In this document: piece after piece, positions 10,380-23,000 of the stretch
Layout: the number at the start of each line of letters is the position of its first letter
How positions within the stretch are numbered: the first letter of the stretch is position 1
From: Pleurostoma richardsiae
Taxonomy: Eukaryota > Ascomycota > Sordariomycetes > Calosphaeriales > Pleurostomataceae
NCBI GenBank assembly: GCA_030052745.1
Contig: JANBVO010000011.1
Span: 372,001 to 436,000, forward strand
DNA: 64,000 bases
Direction: 5' to 3'
Translations under genes and position numbers: made by a program
Notes under the pieces: generated by a model
The model's database searches: none
What the model was told of the DNA's origin: nothing
The model's input: the letters and a program-made list of their open reading frames with translations, nothing else

Positions 10380-12949
10380 TCCAAGAACAGTGAGATGCGC
10401 ACCTTCATTCAATGATCTCTGTAAGAGTGAATGCAAACGAGCAGCAGTGAGCGGGGGAGTGAGTGACTTGTGAATATTAGTGTCTAACGTACCTGTAGCA
10501 GGTACTTCTTGAGCTTATCCTGGCCAGAATTGCGTGCTGCTCGGTAAGATAATCTTTGACAAGTTGTTTTAACGTCAACGAGCAGATTCAGTCCCAGGTT
10601 GCATGCAGTTTATGACTCCTTCTCGCAGATATAGATACTTCTTCTTCCCCCTCTTTCAACGCTTCTCTGCAGGCGCCTTTACAGGATGATGCACCAAAGG
10701 GTATGCGCACACATCTAGATATACGGTGCTAAGCATGCTGGGAGCCTTTGCCAGCAAATACCATCATCAGCGCTGTTCATTCATCATGGCTCTCATCTCA
10801 ACAATGTGCCCTTATCGTCCGGCATCAACTTGGCCTTGTCCGTGCCTAAAAATGCCCCCCTGAGAGTACACCAGCAGCCTTTGTTTCTCGCCTCTCAGGG
10901 TGACGTGGAACCTCATGCCTGTTGAGCTTCGGTTGCCACTTACGGGGCAACACACAGACAATGAGCAAAGCGAAATAGATCGCAGGCAGCCCCTATCGTC
11001 GAGTGGCTAAGCGGATGTCAAAGAGCACACTGTCGACTCATCGCGGCGAAGAAAGAAGGTCAGTAGCCTAGATTAACTCGTAGTAAAGCTTCAGCTTCCT
11101 CCTCTCGCTTCGAAGCCTACAGTTTTCGGCGACCATTATCAGCCTCAATTCCGCGAAGATGGCAGGTATACAGGAGTCCAAAAGACTCCTCTTGCCAAGC
11201 TAGAGCATGCAACGCTCTCAAATCACCACTCCATCTGTCTCCAAATGACGTTTCTTGGCCTCCCGGACGTTGCGATAGCGATTCCCATACATAATTTTAC
11301 TAGGGTATGACTACTCCGTAGAGTAGAGAAACGGTGGCACTTCCACTATGTGGAGGCTGAATTCTCCAGCTCCACTGTCCGACCCCTAACCATGCAGCCG
11401 CAGCGTCACCCATCCATGCCATTCCATCCCCGCCCCCTGGAAGTGCTTGAATAACCCAAATTTACTGTGCGCGAAAAATTTCGCTTCCCAATTTAACAAA
11501 CTCATGCGCAGGGTATGAAGGAGTCCACCGTTCGCCCCGAGCCACTGAAAGCGTCCGGAGAATCAAAAGTCTCCGATGGCTTCTCGTTCGTCGGAATAGT
11601 CTTGGCTGTTTAAGTAGGCGTCTGTGTATCTTGGTACGGAGCCTGCAGATCTCCGATCTGGTAACGAATTCGGATCATCAACGATGTACGGAGTAAGAGG
11701 TATGCAGCGAATCTAAGAACTGCTGGTGCGCTGATCAGTATCTAGCCCTCTAAGGTACACACCTACCTTATGTGTATTTACCTACCTTCAGGTAAGTGTC
11801 ATGGTGTCCTACGATCCGGTCATTTGACAGCGTGATGGGGCTGGGCGTTCGGCGACCCTCCGCGGCAGCTTATCTAGTGTTAGTCTACCCGTGAGTCTGT
11901 CTCATTGCTTAGCTACGGGGCGAATCAAGGTGTGGTCTGCCCCAGCTAGGTATCTACAGTACATACATACTCCAATATGCTATGCATTCCCAGGGCAGAA
12001 CCATCATAGACAACTTATTATAGTTGCTGTGTCTCACAGCATACCGAGGGCTTGGGCTTTTCCGTCCTGTTCGACTTGCCCTTGTAGAACTGCAAATAGC
12101 CAGAGACACGGGCGTCGTGGGACCAGGCACTGGACGCAAACTGCATATGGGATGTTCCCAAAGGCGCATCTATATGCCCTGGGGCTTGCTTCAGGCGTAT
12201 AGGCCTCCTAGGCAATCTATAGACTGTAGTACGTGCCGGCAGGTCAAGCTTTCCGGCTCTGGGGCTGCAGTTGACTCAAAGATGAGGCTCTGCAAGTGCC
12301 GGGATTAGTGCCTGTGCCGATCTCGGCTGGCAGCCAACGGCCCCCGCCAAGTATTTCCACATAGCATGACGTATGAGGAGATACTTCTGGGGCAAACTCT
12401 TGCACACTAACACGGCGCCGTCTACCCATGATGTGGAATCTCTTTTAGACCTATTACTGTATCTCGAAGATCTGTCAGGCACCAGTTTTCAAACGTAGTT
12501 TGGCTTACTGGAAAGAGCCCCATTGACGGCTCGAATCCCTGAAGTCGGTACTTCTTTTCAAGGTTGAATGTCAGCTTGAACTGTCCTGCTCGGTCTTCGG
12601 AGTCTGGTCGAAGCGTCCGCCGTTGAGCAAGGGGGGGGCGTTTATGCCGAGAAGATACATGCATCGTGAAGGAAACGACATCCCAGTCAGACGACAGACT
12701 TGCTCGTTTCTCCTGCTTCGCTAAAACCGCGGTCTGACCGGACGCGGGCCGGGCAATACCCAGGCAACCCACACCGGATCGGATATCGAGACGGATCCGC
12801 CTCGGCGCTCGCGTCTAAACTCACTGCAGGGCTGCTACCAATCCCGACATAACTCTTAGTCGGGATGCAAACTGTGCAGTCTAGCATTTGAAATCCAGTG
12901 ACTACCATTCGCATCCCCGTCGGCGCCGCAGCTACAGCAAGCTTCAGAC

Positions 12950-15642
12950 ATGTCCGAGGCAAACGACGGACAGGGGCTTCTTGCAGGGGCAAGCGGCAGG
13001 AGCATTCTGATATTGTATGGTACGGAGACAGGTCACAGCCAGGAGATTGCCGACGAGCTGGGACAGGTTACTGAGCGGCTGCGCTTCAGAACGGTGGTGG
13101 AGGAGATGAACAATGCTGAGCTGGTTCGTCGGATCACCCCTTTACTCTGCTTGTCACTCAGTGCTGCCTTCTGTGAAGGTGCACACATGCCAGAGTCATT
13201 GCCGGGTGACAAAGAAAAGCTTATATGTGCCACTAGCGGGATCTCGTCCGATACTCTTTAGTGATATTTGTCACGTCGACTACCGGTCAGGGTGACATGC
13301 CCCGAAATATTGTCGCCTTTTGGAAGAGCCTTCTCAGAAAGCGGCTACCGCCCACCTGCCTCGCACGGCTGAAATTCACCATCTTCGGCCTAGGAGACTC
13401 TTCATATCCAAAGTCTGTTCCTCCACAAGTCTGGCTCGTGTTGAAGAAATCACCATTTCCTGACCTCCTCATCACAGGTTCAACTGGGCGGCGCGGAAGC
13501 TGCAGAAGCGTCTTCTGCAGCTTGGTGCTACTGAGTTTTACCCAGCCGGGGAAGGTGACGAGAGACATGACGACGGGTGCGTTGATATTCCCCCATCTAG
13601 TCACTCACTTACCCGTCGCTCTTTCTTCTCCTTGCTCTCACCTCACCTTGCGTGCCGAGCTTCTTCCCCACGGCCCTTCAGCACCGCGACGGACCATCTA
13701 TTCACCATTACCATACGCAAAACTTAAAATTATGCCGAGTTTTCAGAACTAAAGTTTTTGTTTGAGCAGTATCGATAGCATATATCTTCCCTGGTCTCAG
13801 GGCCTGAAAGAACACCTCCTTGACAACTACCCCCTTCCCCCACCACTTGAGCCCATAGCGGACGAGGTGCTTTTACCGCCAAAGTATCCACTCAAGTTTC
13901 TACCGACCATGGAGTCTGCGCGCCACCGTTTGGATGGCCTCACTGGTGAGGCTCTTGAGAAGGAGAAGGACGCTCTCTTTGAGGAGTTCAGAGAGAAGAA
14001 TGCCGCACTCTCACACGTTGAGCACCCACGACCAGCCTCGTATCAGCTTGACGAGGACGTGGACCGCTTGACGTACGGCAGAGGGATCGAACACTTTGCC
14101 CGCCTAGATGAGCGACAGACAGACCTCTCTCTTCAGGGCCATCGAGCGGACGCTTTGGACAAAGATAATCTGCTCACTGATCACCCCCAAAAATATCTTC
14201 TCCATGCGGCCAGCAAGGACACCCCTGACATGCCGCCGCCCATCATCTTACCGATCCCCAATACCTACAATGCAATCGTCACCCAGAACAAGCGCATTAC
14301 GCCGCTGGATCATTGGCAGGATGTCCGCCACCTCAAGCTCACAGTTAAGATCGAGTCTGAGAACGCAATCCCAGAGCTACTACCCGGATCGACCCTGACC
14401 ATCTACCCCAAGAACTACCCTGAAGATGCACAGAAGCTCATCGACCTGATGGGATGGGCCAGCGTTGCCGACAAGCCGATCGACTGGCCCGACCGGAACA
14501 CTACGTCGGACAGCCTCTCCAACCCGCCGAAACGCAGTGACCCAAAGCTGAGTGGACTGGGGCATCCTCCCAGTAACTTGCATTACCTGCGAAACTCGAC
14601 CTTGCGGGATCTGCTCATCCACAATCTTGATATCACATCAGTCCCGAACCGCACCTTCATCAAGAGACTCGCCCACTTTACTAAAGACGAGCGGGAGAAG
14701 GAGCGCCTCCTCGAGCTCACCCACGCCGACGGCACCCAGGAGTTCTACGACTACACCTCCCGGCCGCGCCGTACCATCCTCGAGGTGCTCGAGGACTTCA
14801 AGAACGTCAAGATCCCACTCGACTACCTCCTAGAGCTCATCCCCGTCATCCGCGGCCGCGAGTTCAGCATCGCCAACGGTGGCCTGTCGCTTAAGGGCGC
14901 GTCGGGGCCCGAGCTAATCACGGTTGAGCTCGTCGTCGCCCTCGTCGAGTACAAGACGATTATCCGCAAGCCCCGCCAGGGCCTGTGCTCGCGCTACATC
15001 CGGTGGCTGTTCGAGGACACCCTGATCGGCGTCAGCATCAAGACGGGTAATCCGCCCCCTTGCTCTGGGCGGTCCGCCAAGCGCCCGCTCATCGCCATCG
15101 CCACCGGCACCGGCATCGCGCCCGTGCGCTCCCTCATCCACGAGCGCGACATGTACAACGACGAGGAGCAGCCCGTGGGCCCGCAGTTGCTCTTCTTCGG
15201 GTGCCGCAACCGCGCCGCGGACTTCTACTTCGCGGACGAGTGGGCCCGCCGCGGCGTCGAGGTGCGCCCGGCGTTCTCGCGCGATCCGGGCGCGGCCCTC
15301 GAGGCGGGGGTGGCGCTCGCACCGCCGACGGGCCTGAGCCTCACGAGCGGCGACCTGGCGGAGGCGGCGGCCCTGGGCGTGGGCGCGAGCGCGCAGTGGC
15401 TGGCGAGCGACTACGACCGCGGCAAGAACTACGTGCAGCACGTCATCCGGCGGCACGCGGCGCGCGTGTGCGAGCTGCTGCGGCGCGACGCCGTCGTCGT
15501 GCTGTGCGGCAACTCCGGCCGGATGCCGGTGTCGGTGCGCGCGGCGCTGCTGGACGCGCTGGTCCTCGGGGGTCTCGCCAAGGACAAGGACGAGGCGGAG
15601 GCATTCTTCGCGGAGGTGTCGTTCTGGCAGGAGACGTGGTGA
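12950..15642 (+). CDS. TAH18: NADPH-dependent diflavin oxidoreductase 1 (TAH18)
   Basis: TAH18 passes electrons from NADPH through FAD and FMN to Dre2 at the start of cytosolic iron-sulfur assembly. Exons are 12950-13123, 13237-13412, 13478-13576 and 13770-15642 (773 aa). The flavodoxin domain shows ILILYGTETGHSQEIADELG, SLVIFVTSTTGQGDMPRN and FTIFGLGDSSYPKFNWAA. The FAD-binding part has the GREFSIAN motif. The NADPH part has IAIATGTGIAPVRSLIHER, LLFFGCRNRAADFYF and VVLCGNSGRMP, and the protein ends FWQETW as the family does. The exon 2 start was chosen at CGG (13237) because it keeps the frame and supplies the conserved strand before TSTTGQGD. At 773 aa it is longer than the usual 600-650; the extra length lies in a poorly conserved linker after the flavodoxin domain. 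Confidence 0.93.
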
Positions 15643-17236
15643 AGAGGGTGTGTATGGGTCGTGTCTCTATCGAACAGGGACTTAGGATCGATGGGGAGCC
15701 TGGAAATGCGAGAACCGGAGTGGATGATAGGAACTGCCCCAGGCCAGGATAGGATGCTGGCGCGATGGGCGGCAATCCTCGCCACTTGCTATCACGGCGA
15801 TGTATGAAGGCGAGCCATCATGTTGGGTCAGGGCCTCGAGCAGGTAAATGTTCGCATCAGGATTCGCAGATAGGCGGTTTGTCTAAGTCACGACTTGCTT
15901 GGATGCTGGCGACTCTACGCCAAGGAAATGCGAAGGAACGCATAGAACCGCAGACAGGCCTTCTAGTCTCTTGCCAATACCGGAAAGGTGTTTGATCCTC
16001 CGAGCATAGATCCCTGCTCTGCCCCCGTCGTATGTTCCGTGCCGCCACCTCCCGCTGCTCGGCTCGCCTTATCTATCACCCTCCGCAGGGTTGCGGACAG
16101 GGCCGACGAGGCCTAGCAGAGCGAGAATACGTGCTTTAGGTGGTGTAGGTAGGATCACATCGCGTTTCTGCATGCGCCTCGCTCATGCACGTCTCTCCTC
16201 TGCGGCCCCGCATGGCGTGGTCTGGTCTAATCCAGGATCCAGACCGGTGGTTATCTGTGTCGCCAGATGGGGTAGGTCGGTCGTGCTCCTGCATATGACC
16301 CTCATGACGAGCCTATCGGGGGCCCACTGACCCCGGCATCGTCGAGCTGCCTCGTTGAGAGGCTTGATGTCGCTTCCAACGGGTCGGCGTCGCGTGACAA
16401 TGCTTGTTTCGGGCATTGGCAGGTCCTGTCGAGTTTGACGGGTTGACTTGGAGGAATATCCCCCTTCGTCACATATCAACAATTCAACTAAACCATCGCC
16501 TTACATTCAGAGTGAGAGGGACCCATGACGTGTAAGGCCCTGTCTTCTGCAGCTTCTTGCTGGGATTGATTTCCGAGCTCGGCAATCCCGTCATAGTAGT
16601 GTGCTGGACTCAACAAAGGTACATACAGGCGAGTAAGCCGGGGATATTCCCACGAGATCCGCCCTTATCATTTCTCCACCACTTCTACTCACTATGCCCG
16701 ACTATCTAGCCCGGGCCGTTCCTCTTCCTGATAAGGAAGTCCGGGTCACAGTGGAAGTCCCGCTCCGTTCCGTTTCCCGTTCCGCACCCTCCTCCGGGTC
16801 TGCAATTCAGACATCGTTGCGGGAGGACACGGCTTCTGGAAGCCTCCTGGTCCGAACGCGCTCATTTCCGTCACCCGTCGTCGTACTGTGAAGCCAAGCT
16901 GATCCTTTTCTTCCCGGCCAAAGCATCGTCCACTCATGATCTAACGCCGTATCCCAAAGGACAAGATAGACGTAACAGGTCCCAGCCGCCCTTTCCTGGC
17001 GCCATGCTAAGTCACACCGAAGGAGAGACAAGCAGGATGTCGAGGAGGTGCCGTAACGCCTTCGCCGGTATTCGTAGTGACCAAGATGTCGAGATGAAAT
17101 AAAAGACATAAGACGCATGTTCCCGAAATATAAACAGAAGAAATGGAGGGTATTCGAGTGAGACGTGTGGTATAGTAAGCGGGGCCGTGTTCTCATAGCT
17201 CTCGGGCAACAGCCAGCAGAGCTCGGGCGGCACATG
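15643..17236. other. intergenic between convergent genes
   Basis: About 1.6 kb between the stop codons of TAH18 and the aspartic-protease-like gene. Small frames on both strands lack coding character. Only 3' flanking sequence is expected here. Confidence 0.55.
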
Positions 17237-20092
17237 CTATCGCTCGTCTTCCCAGCTATAGCGCTTCTCAGCAAGCTGAGGAACATGGATAATCTCCAAG
17301 CTCGTGTCGATCCGCCCTTGGCCCTGGGGAGTAGTGCGTGGCGTGTTGTGGCCGTCCGCCTGGTGGTTGCTTTGTTGCCGCGTCATCTCCTCCTGAAACC
17401 TCGTCTCCTCTTCAACAGTGAAATTGCTGCCCAGAGTCTCGGTCGACCTTCTTCTGTGGCCCTGTGAAGCCGAAGAGCCAGGAGACCCCGGGCTGACGGG
17501 GCTGACGGAAGATGGCCCACCGGTTTGGTCTGTGGGTGCCACGATGCGAGGGATGGAGCGTTGCGGCGGTAATCGTACGTTTTCGGGAAGGGGCCCGAGG
17601 CATATAATCCGGGACGGTTCGATCGGTGCTTTCTGATATGTAGGCGAGGGCGGTACTAGGGAAGATCCGCCTGGGGAGCCTGGCGACTGAGACGAGTTGG
17701 ATCGGCTCATTGAGGGTGGGTCGTATGTACGGGGTGATGGTACGGAATGAGGCGAGGCAGGTGCATCGAGGTTCGAGTTGTTGGGGAAATGAGGAGATGG
17801 GAAGGGTGGTGCGACGGTCATTGGCGATGGCAGGTCGAAATGACGAGTGGCCCAATCTGGCGGATGAGGCGTCATGGGAGACGGGATGGAAGGCATCGAG
17901 TTGCTGTTGTTCCCGTACGTCGGCGATGACACAGGTGATGGATCCTCCGACGGCCGATAATGAGCGACCGGACTAATGTCTTGGTCTGACTTCTCGACCT
18001 GGTCAGGAATCGGCGCGGCTGGGGGTGAGTATTCCGGCACTGGGCCTTGCAGCTGCCTGTCGAGTTTACGTCTCGCGATTTCGTACGCACTCAGTCCCTG
18101 CGTCCCCTCCGTCCCAAGGTCTGTTATTTCATCTGTTGACATCGGATCGTTGCTATCCAGCTCGGCGGGTTCGAGCGGCGCTGGTAGCTCGTAGACCTCG
18201 TGATGTGAGTCCGCGCCGATCTCGACCGGTTGGGAATTGTCGCCAGAGACCTCGTTGCCCCGTGACACCTCTCTCCTCCGTCGAGGCCGACGCCGTGAGC
18301 GGATCATTGACAGAATTCGCTCCACCGGAGTCGAAGGTTGTTCCTCTTGATCTGCTTCTTCTGACTCGTCTTCCTTCACTCCAACTTCCATTTCGCGAGT
18401 TGCCTTCTTGTCCTTGTTCTGCTTGCGACGACGGAAACAGCAACACCACGTAGCCAGTCCAACTGCAACCGACAACAAGAGGGCGCAAACTACAATGCCG
18501 ACGATCGCTCCTGTGGACAGGCCAGTCGAGGCATTGTGCGTAGCAGGCGCTGGGTATATACTATTTGGAGGCCTCTCCATATCTACAAGAGAGTAATTCT
18601 TGTAGGGCGAATCCGGAAACAGCGCCTGGTGAACCGAGAAAGTTTGTTTGTCGTAGCTCATGATCATGTAAGCCTCTTGCATGAACGCTCGACCTAGGAT
18701 AATCTTGTCGCCGTCAGATCGCTTCAGCGGGAAGTAAGGCACCGCAGGGTCTCCGAAATTGAACTGATTCTTGAAGGGGTAGCGTAATAGCTGGGCAAAC
18801 GCCGCTGCAGGAACGGTAATATTGACCACGCCGGGAACACTCAGGGGTTGGCCGAAGTTGTCGGTATTGTCGAAACTTGTCAAGCTGAAAGTGAACGACA
18901 AAGGCGAGCTCTGAAAACTCGAATATTGGGAATCACTTGCGAACAGGTACACGCCGAAGGCCTCGCTCCAGGTCAGGTTCAACGCTGCAGCGAAGTTGTC
19001 GCACATTGCAGCGGGGAGCCATAGGTAAGGAGTTGAGGTGTCAATCAGGGCCATGCTTGAAACGTTGTATCCCACGAGGGGCCAAGTCGTCGAGTTCCAC
19101 CTCGTCGGGGCATTGTCTACAGCCGGGACCGACGCAGTCACACCGCGGAGGAAGACCTGAGGGATCAGACTATTGGGGTTCAGGTTGAACGTGATGTCAT
19201 GCGGCAAGAATCGCAGGGAGTCGTATCCGCCCAATGTCAGCGACGCGGGGACGCCGCTCCCAACTTGATGGGTCAGCGACAAGCAAGGGCATGTAAGGGT
19301 CGAGGTTGCACTCACCATAGTACGCTCCAGCCGTGTAGCCATAGCTGTGGCTCGGGATGGTGCCGTACGACTCAGCGAGCTGGGTGATGTAGGGATTCAC
19401 AACTTTGGTGCCAAAGCGACCCTGAGTCACGCCAACCCCGATGAACCCCTGGTAGTAGTCCGTGTCGTTGATAACCGCGATCAGGGCCCCGTCCACCGAT
19501 GTTGTTATGCGCGTCACTGTGTTGCTGACAAGAATTGTGTCGAGTCCGTAATCACCATTACCCCCCAGACCCAAGTCCTTCAATCCCAATTGCCATGCCC
19601 CCAGAGACATCCAACTCGCTGATGCTGTGATGTCGAAGACGCCCCCTCGGGCGGTGGTGCAGAGCGGGTCTTGGGTGACGGTCAGCGCGACTGTTCAGCG
19701 GATCGCGAGGCGACTCGGAGGGCTCGCAAGACAATGCATCGAAAAACAAGCATGATATTCAAGTGCAACCTCCCTGGTTCGCGGTTACTTACTGGCAGGG
19801 CAACCTGAGGACTCGATAACCCATATCTCTGACAATGCAGTGCTGACCGTCAGGGACACCAGCTGGCCGGGGCTGCCCATCAACATGTCGAACGAAGACC
19901 AATTGCCGTCGATGCCGTACCTGCAGGAGGGAGTCCGTTAGAGACAACGGCCTATATTCTAAGAAGAGATTGAGTCGAGTGGTACCATTTCGTTGACGGC
20001 TGCAGCCATAGAGCTTCTTGGGCATAGGCAAGCTTCGGCGCAAGTAGTAAGAAGTCCCCCAGAAGTACGGCTGCGAGGACGGTCCACCGCAT
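17237..20092 (-). CDS. Membrane-anchored aspartic-protease-like (A1 fold) protein lacking the first catalytic Asp
   Basis: Exons are 19986-20092, 19793-19920, 19316-19669 and 17237-19263 (871 aa). A signal peptide (MRWTVLAAVLLGDFLLLAP ... AYAQ) leads into a pepsin-like domain. The spot where DTGSSxLW should stand reads STALSEIW, so residue 62 is Ser instead of the catalytic Asp. The second motif, LIDTSTPYLWLP, keeps its Asp near residue 271. KIILGRAFMQEAYMIMS matches the conserved G-R-x-F-x-x-x-Y strand near the end of the fold. Several N-x-S/T sites dot the outer part. One membrane helix (TGAIVGIVVCALLLSVAVG, about 448-470) is followed by Cys-rich and basic residues and a 400-residue, Ser/Pro-rich cytosolic tail. 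The layout is that of a surface sensor or scaffold rather than an enzyme; that role is inference. Confidence 0.85.
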
Positions 20093-23000
20093 CTTCGCTT
20101 TGCTGCGCAGCGGGCTGGCGAGCTGCGGTGCGAGGTCACCAGGGCGGGCTTATCGAGACATGAATTCGGTTGCCGAGGTATTCCATCAGCTGTACCGCCG
20201 GCTCCGTTGCTACTGTTCGCACCTTGTCTCCCAGCAGGTCGCGTCTTCAATTGCGGAGTAGCAACCACGACATCCGTCGGCCAGGCGTGTGTTGAAGGAG
20301 GGAGGCCGGAGGAGGAAATGCGGCGGGCAGGCGGGCAAGATAGGCTATCCGGCCAGTCAATCGCAAGGGCATCGAGGGGAAAAGACAAGCGATTTGCGGC
20401 GATCAGCAGGGAATTGGGAGCCGAACGGGGGCATCCTGCCTAAGGCCAGACCAGGTACGGTATGGCTTGCTTTGTGGGCTGTGGGCTTGCAGGCTTGGTT
20501 GCGAGAGAATGACAGGGGGGCTCGGCCAGTGCCAGATTCGTTAAGGCGAACAACGGAGCCCGCAGGTAGACGTTAACAGTACACCACGCCAACCACATTC
20601 GCCTATTAGAAGAGGCTTGTACTGTACTATGCAACGCAGTGTCTCTTAATCAACGCCCATATTACTGGCCTCTAAGAGAGATAACTCCAACACTCCACAA
20701 TGGGCGTGACTTCTGGGACATCTTCCGAGAAGAGCATGTGGTTAGCATGCTGTCAGGTCAGGTGAAGCCCTTGCAAGGAATTGTAAACGGAGCTCCTGAG
20801 GGCAAGGCCCCTCCAAGACGAGGCAAAGTGGTCTTTACTCTTAGAGGCGAGATGAGTAGAGGGCCGATGGAGATGAGTCGGCTTGGAATAGGCCACCGGC
20901 TCTCGTAGTGGATTAAAGAGGCCTGAGTCGCGCTGCTCAGCATCGACCGCTGGGCGGTTAGAGGTCTACAGAAATTGCGGGGTGACCGGCGCGGTTGGAA
21001 TCTGACGGAAGCCAGATAGTGAGAGATCTCCATCCCCTGGGCTCATTAGGCCTGCTATAGATTTCAAGGTGTCCCGAACCTCGCTAGGGAGGCGATGATA
21101 ACAGATGTGTCTGTGAACTGCGTACTACTCTGGGATACCTGTCTCGAGCGTGTGTGTGGCTGTTTTGGTGATTTTCTTTTTTATCTTTTTGTTTTTGCGA
21201 TCGGTACCGTCACTAGAAGAGCTGACATGCGATTTTGTTCCGTAGTCCAGAATCAGCCTAGGAACCCTGGCGTGGCACTGAACTGCCGGAGCCAGGAAGA
21301 AAAGGGGTGCGTTGGCTCCGGTGAGCTGACACGGACGCGGGCACTGCCGGTACGCGCGAAGTAGCCAGCGGGATCTGAGCCCCTTGCTACGCTGCAGGTC
21401 GTACTGAAGATACGTTGTTGCTGTCTAGCGCTTCCGGGCTTCATGACGGTCTTGCTCTGCTTCTCAGGTGAAAGGATAATATCGCCAGCAAGCGCGAGCC
21501 ACGGCAGCACTCATAGAAGCCACCATCCTGATGGACAGCAAGGGTAGAGGTTCACTTGTTCCGCGGTAAACGTTGGCAGGGGATGTACAGTGCGTCGTGG
21601 ATGCATGACGGTCTAGTTCACGATATTATCGTTCCGCAGTTTCTCTGTTTGGCCAGAGCCATCATGTTGGTGGTGCTTGCTGATGTGGCTGGGATATACC
21701 TCTGTAGATTGCCTCTGGAGGATCCAATCTCCCAAGCCAATCAGGGGGTCGTCCATCTGGCTGGCCGGCATGCCAGCTGAACCGGCAGGTGTCTCCTCCG
21801 TCAGGACGGCTGACGGACACGGCATCGCAATTTATTTCTCTGCTTGGATAAAGACGGTTCCCATTTTGCCGAGAACCCAGGCAATTTACTCCGCCCTCGT
21901 GTCGATGCTGTCAAGAGAGCAGCCGGAGGCTATGGAGCAGGATTCTGAGTTGGTTTGGGAAGAATGGGAACCGCGTCCTTCTTGACGAAGCCTTCTACAA
22001 ACAGGCAATATCTGGAATCTAACGGACAACGGCTGGATTTGCCGGAGACTGAGGGAGATGTGCCGGACTGCAACCCCAGCCAGTGTTGACATGCTACATG
22101 ATAGAAGAGGCCTAGATCTCGCTTGTTCCAGGAGCTGATTGGGTTCTCAGGCGGGCTGGCGGGCTGTCGGCCTCTCCCCTTAATGCGGCCAAGGCTGCCC
22201 GCCCGTCAGTGTACAGCCGGTCCAGGTTGGGTCATGTTAGTGCAGGTTGGCAAGTCTTGCGAGCCGTACTCCGTACTGCTCTAGTATAGGGTAGAATTTG
22301 AGGTGGATGATGTCAAGCTTGAGCAAAGCGCAAATAGCGCGTTCTGTTGCTTTGCGGGGTGATGCAGGGCGTTCCCTGTAGTGTAAGAGCTTGAGCTGAC
22401 ACAGGAGAGCGAGCCTCCTGTAGACTCTCGCGGGAGACCTTGAGGTTGTTGCTCTGCGGCGACGGCAAACCGCGAGAGGCTGCGGGAGGAAGACAGGGTT
22501 GTTGAGGTGATCACTTGATGGCGTCGGTAATACAGGCCATTTCTGAGGAGCGGCGGAACTGCCGGCTGGTCCCAACCTGGAAGTCCCAAGTCCCCCAGGG
22601 CTTGCACGGTCTGCACGGTGTACAATGCCCCGTGTCTTCTGCAGCTGCAGGGACGTTGACTTGGTCCGGTACGGCGTAATACCCTCGGCCCCCAAAATGG
22701 GAGACACCGACCCAGCCAGTCGCTGGCGTTCTTTACGCTGCCCCTGAACCGTCGAAGCCGTTCAGAGCTGCCTCATTCGTGGTCGCGCCTTCCCCGCTGG
22801 CGCTGGCGCTGTAGCCCACACCCTCCGATGCGATGCGATGCGACCCTGCCACGCAGACAAGACGCTCTTTCTCTTTTCGTCAAGCGTCCCCGACTCCTTC
22901 GTGTTCTTCCTTCCTTCCGTCTTGTGTCGCAGCTGCCTGCATTTACTGGAACCTGCATGTCCCCCGTTCGTGACTTCCCTCTGAGAGAGCAGGCGGTGGC

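Larger units (their letters stand above)
9699..12949. other. 3.25-kb intergenic region between divergent genes
   Basis: The SBP1-like gene leaves to the left and TAH18 to the right, so the whole stretch is promoter or leader sequence. It contains a purine-rich tract (10352-10379), three tandem copies of GAATGCAG (10189-10212) and AT-richer DNA near 11450-11800. No frame has protein-like composition and I found no tRNA. A long, possibly spliced leader for the SBP1-like gene could extend to about 10,500. Confidence 0.5.

Noticed and set aside
10995-11060. A-box-like TGGCTAAGCGG
   Set aside because: No B-box downstream and no stem pairing.
12495-12545. A-box-like TGGCTTACTGG followed by GGCTCGAATCC
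   Set aside because: The boxes are only about 27 nt apart, too close for a tRNA, and no cloverleaf can be drawn.
9699-12949. A transposon remnant as explanation of the large gap
   Set aside because: No terminal repeats, target duplication, transposase or reverse-transcriptase fragments, and no C-to-T mutation bias was evident by eye.
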